Positions 61,936 through 64,000 of a stretch of DNA of 64,000 bases are shown here, piece by piece. The stretch covers positions 131,695 through 195,694 of the forward strand of contig JBHELB010000016.1 of NCBI GenBank assembly GCA_041859045.1, written 5' to 3'. Below the pieces are notes generated by a model. That model did not search any database. It saw only the letters and a program-made list of their open reading frames with translations, and was not told the origin of the DNA. Source of the DNA: JBHELB01 sp041859045. GTDB taxonomy: Bacteria; Hydrogenedentota; Hydrogenedentia; Hydrogenedentales; SLHB01. A program made the position numbers and the translations under genes. Positions within the stretch are counted from its first letter, which is position 1; every line of letters starts with the position of its first letter.

Positions 61936-62721
61936 TCATCCGCCCGTCCAGGCCTTTTCCTTTTCCGACGTAACCGCCGCCCAAAGGAAATCGCGATTCA
62001 TCCGCGCGATGTTCGATACGCTGATGCCTTTCGGACACGCCGCCTCGCACTCGTAGTGGTTGGTGCAATTCCCGAAACCCTCTCTGTCCATTTGCGAGAC
62101 CATTGCGAGCACACGGCGCTGGCGCTCGGGCTGGCCCTGGGGCAACAGCGCGAGATGCGAGACCTTTGCCGACACAAACAGCATTGCCGACGCGTTCGGG
62201 CACGCCGCCACGCACGCGCCGCAGCCGATGCAGGCTGCCGCCTCGAACGCCTTGTCTGCATTGACTTTGGGCACGGGCACGCTATGCGCTTCGGGCGCCG
62301 CGCCCGTGCGCATGCTGACAAATCCGCCCGCCTGAATCACGCGATCCAACGCCGAGCGATCCACCACGAGATCCTTTACGATCGGAAACGCCTTGGCGCG
62401 CCATGGCTCCACCACCAGCGTATCGCCGTTGTTAAAGCGCCGCATATGCAGTTGGCATAGCGTGGTTTCGGGATCATGGCCATGAGCATGGCCATTGACC
62501 ACCGCGCCGCACGACCCGCAGATGCCTTCGCGGCAATCGTGATCGAATGCGATGGGTTCCCGGCCCTCTTTCTGAAGCTGCTCATTCACCACGTCGAGCA
62601 TCTCAAGGAACGACATATCCGTGTCGATATCCTTGGCCTCGATGGTCTCGAAGCGGCCACGCGCGGCGGCGTTTTCCTGACGCCAAACCTTCAGCGTGAT
62701 CTCAATTCTCTTGCTGGCCAT
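61936..62721 (-). CDS. sdhB: Succinate dehydrogenase/fumarate reductase iron-sulfur subunit
   Basis: A 261-residue electron-transfer subunit. The [2Fe-2S] ferredoxin domain has DHDCREGICGSCGAVVNG (about residues 59-76) and the following cysteine in ETTLCQLHM. The C-terminal half has CIGCGACVAACP for the [4Fe-4S] cluster and CTNHYECEAACPKGI for the remaining cluster ligands. It passes electrons between the flavoprotein and the membrane anchor. It follows sdhA by 11 bases. No sdhC/frdC anchor gene lies downstream, so it is probably upstream of sdhA or elsewhere, as in the non-classical B-type operons (sdhCAB). Confidence 0.94.
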   Translation of the reverse strand: MASKRIEITLKVWRQENAAARGRFETIEAKDIDTDMSFLEMLDVVNEQLQKEGREPIAFDHDCREGICGSCGAVVNGHAHGHDPETTLCQLHMRRFNNGDTLVVEPWRAKAFPIVKDLVVDRSALDRVIQAGGFVSMRTGAAPEAHSVPVPKVNADKAFEAAACIGCGACVAACPNASAMLFVSAKVSHLALLPQGQPERQRRVLAMVSQMDREGFGNCTNHYECEAACPKGISVSNIARMNRDFLWAAVTSEKEKAWTGG

Positions 62722-62732
62722 CTTGCTGCTCC

Positions 62733-64000
<1,268 letters not shown>

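Overview
The window is one continuous stretch of a GC-rich chromosome (roughly 60-62 % G+C by eye) from a diderm, Gram-negative bacterium. Evidence for an outer membrane includes Pal and a YbgF/CpoB-type periplasmic protein, a CusCBA-type tripartite efflux system, several lipoproteins, and lspA plus lgt. The mix of gene families resembles poorly cultured lineages near Planctomycetota/Hydrogenedentota: an archaeal-type IMP cyclohydrolase beside purB, NPCBM-GH27 and GH38-like glycosidases, a large EF-hand/TIG secreted protein, and two pilin-tail paralogues. That placement is an inference; there is no rRNA in the window. No prophage, CRISPR array or IS transposase was seen.

Layout. 0-8.6 kb (+): a tightly packed run holding the tail of a membrane spermidine-synthase-like gene, a lipoprotein isoaspartyl methyltransferase, IMP cyclohydrolase, a Ycf46-like AAA ATPase overlapping a TPR gene, purB, a lipid kinase and a GH38-like hydrolase. 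8.6-12.7 kb (-): a four-gene operon of amino-sugar kinase, DUF1573 lipoprotein, zinc-ribbon protein and UDP-sugar pyrophosphorylase. 12.7-14.4 kb (-): pal-ybgF and tRNA-Arg(CCG). 14.5-15.0 kb: a structured repeat element. 15-21.7 kb (-): GT39-like membrane protein, HDOD/GAF/histidine kinase/receiver hybrid, small zinc-ribbon protein, dnaX and SRP RNA. 22-27.5 kb (+): alpha-galactosidase and two paralogous secreted genes flanking a second, inverted copy of the repeat. 27.5-32.5 kb (-): giant calcium-binding-type secreted protein and a sigma-54-activator-like regulator with a degenerate ATPase. 32.6-37.1 kb (-): ileS-traR/dksA-lspA-lgt. 37.4-40.8 kb: AraC/GyrI regulator, small secreted protein, a hydrolase lacking its nucleophile, and nspC. 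40.9-48.2 kb (-): tolC-cusA-cusB heavy-metal efflux. 48.4-50.2 kb (-): nitroreductase and a DUF4143 ATPase. 50.3-55.5 kb (+): MarR regulator, HEAT-repeat protein, miaA, glycosyltransferase, and a small basic protein. 55.5-57.7 kb (-): membrane sulfatase. 57.8-60.9 kb (+): secA and a YjbQ-family gene. 61-64 kb (-): SGNH lipoprotein, sdhB and the C-terminal two-thirds or so of sdhA.

Most distinctive signals: (1) a 450-bp, terminally inverted, highly structured repeat present twice in opposite orientation (14527-14977 and 25568-26022), which looks like a non-autonomous MITE-like element; (2) a V4R-AAA-Fis regulator that has lost the Walker A lysine, the Walker B aspartate and the GAFTGA loop, with three helically phased GAAACA repeats at its promoter, co-transcribed with a large secreted protein; (3) a paralogous gene pair sharing a near-identical pilin-like tail despite divergent bodies; (4) a sharp codon-usage change inside sdhA.

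Starts were chosen from ribosome-binding sites, overlaps and signal peptides. Functions come from motif recognition by eye, not from database searches.
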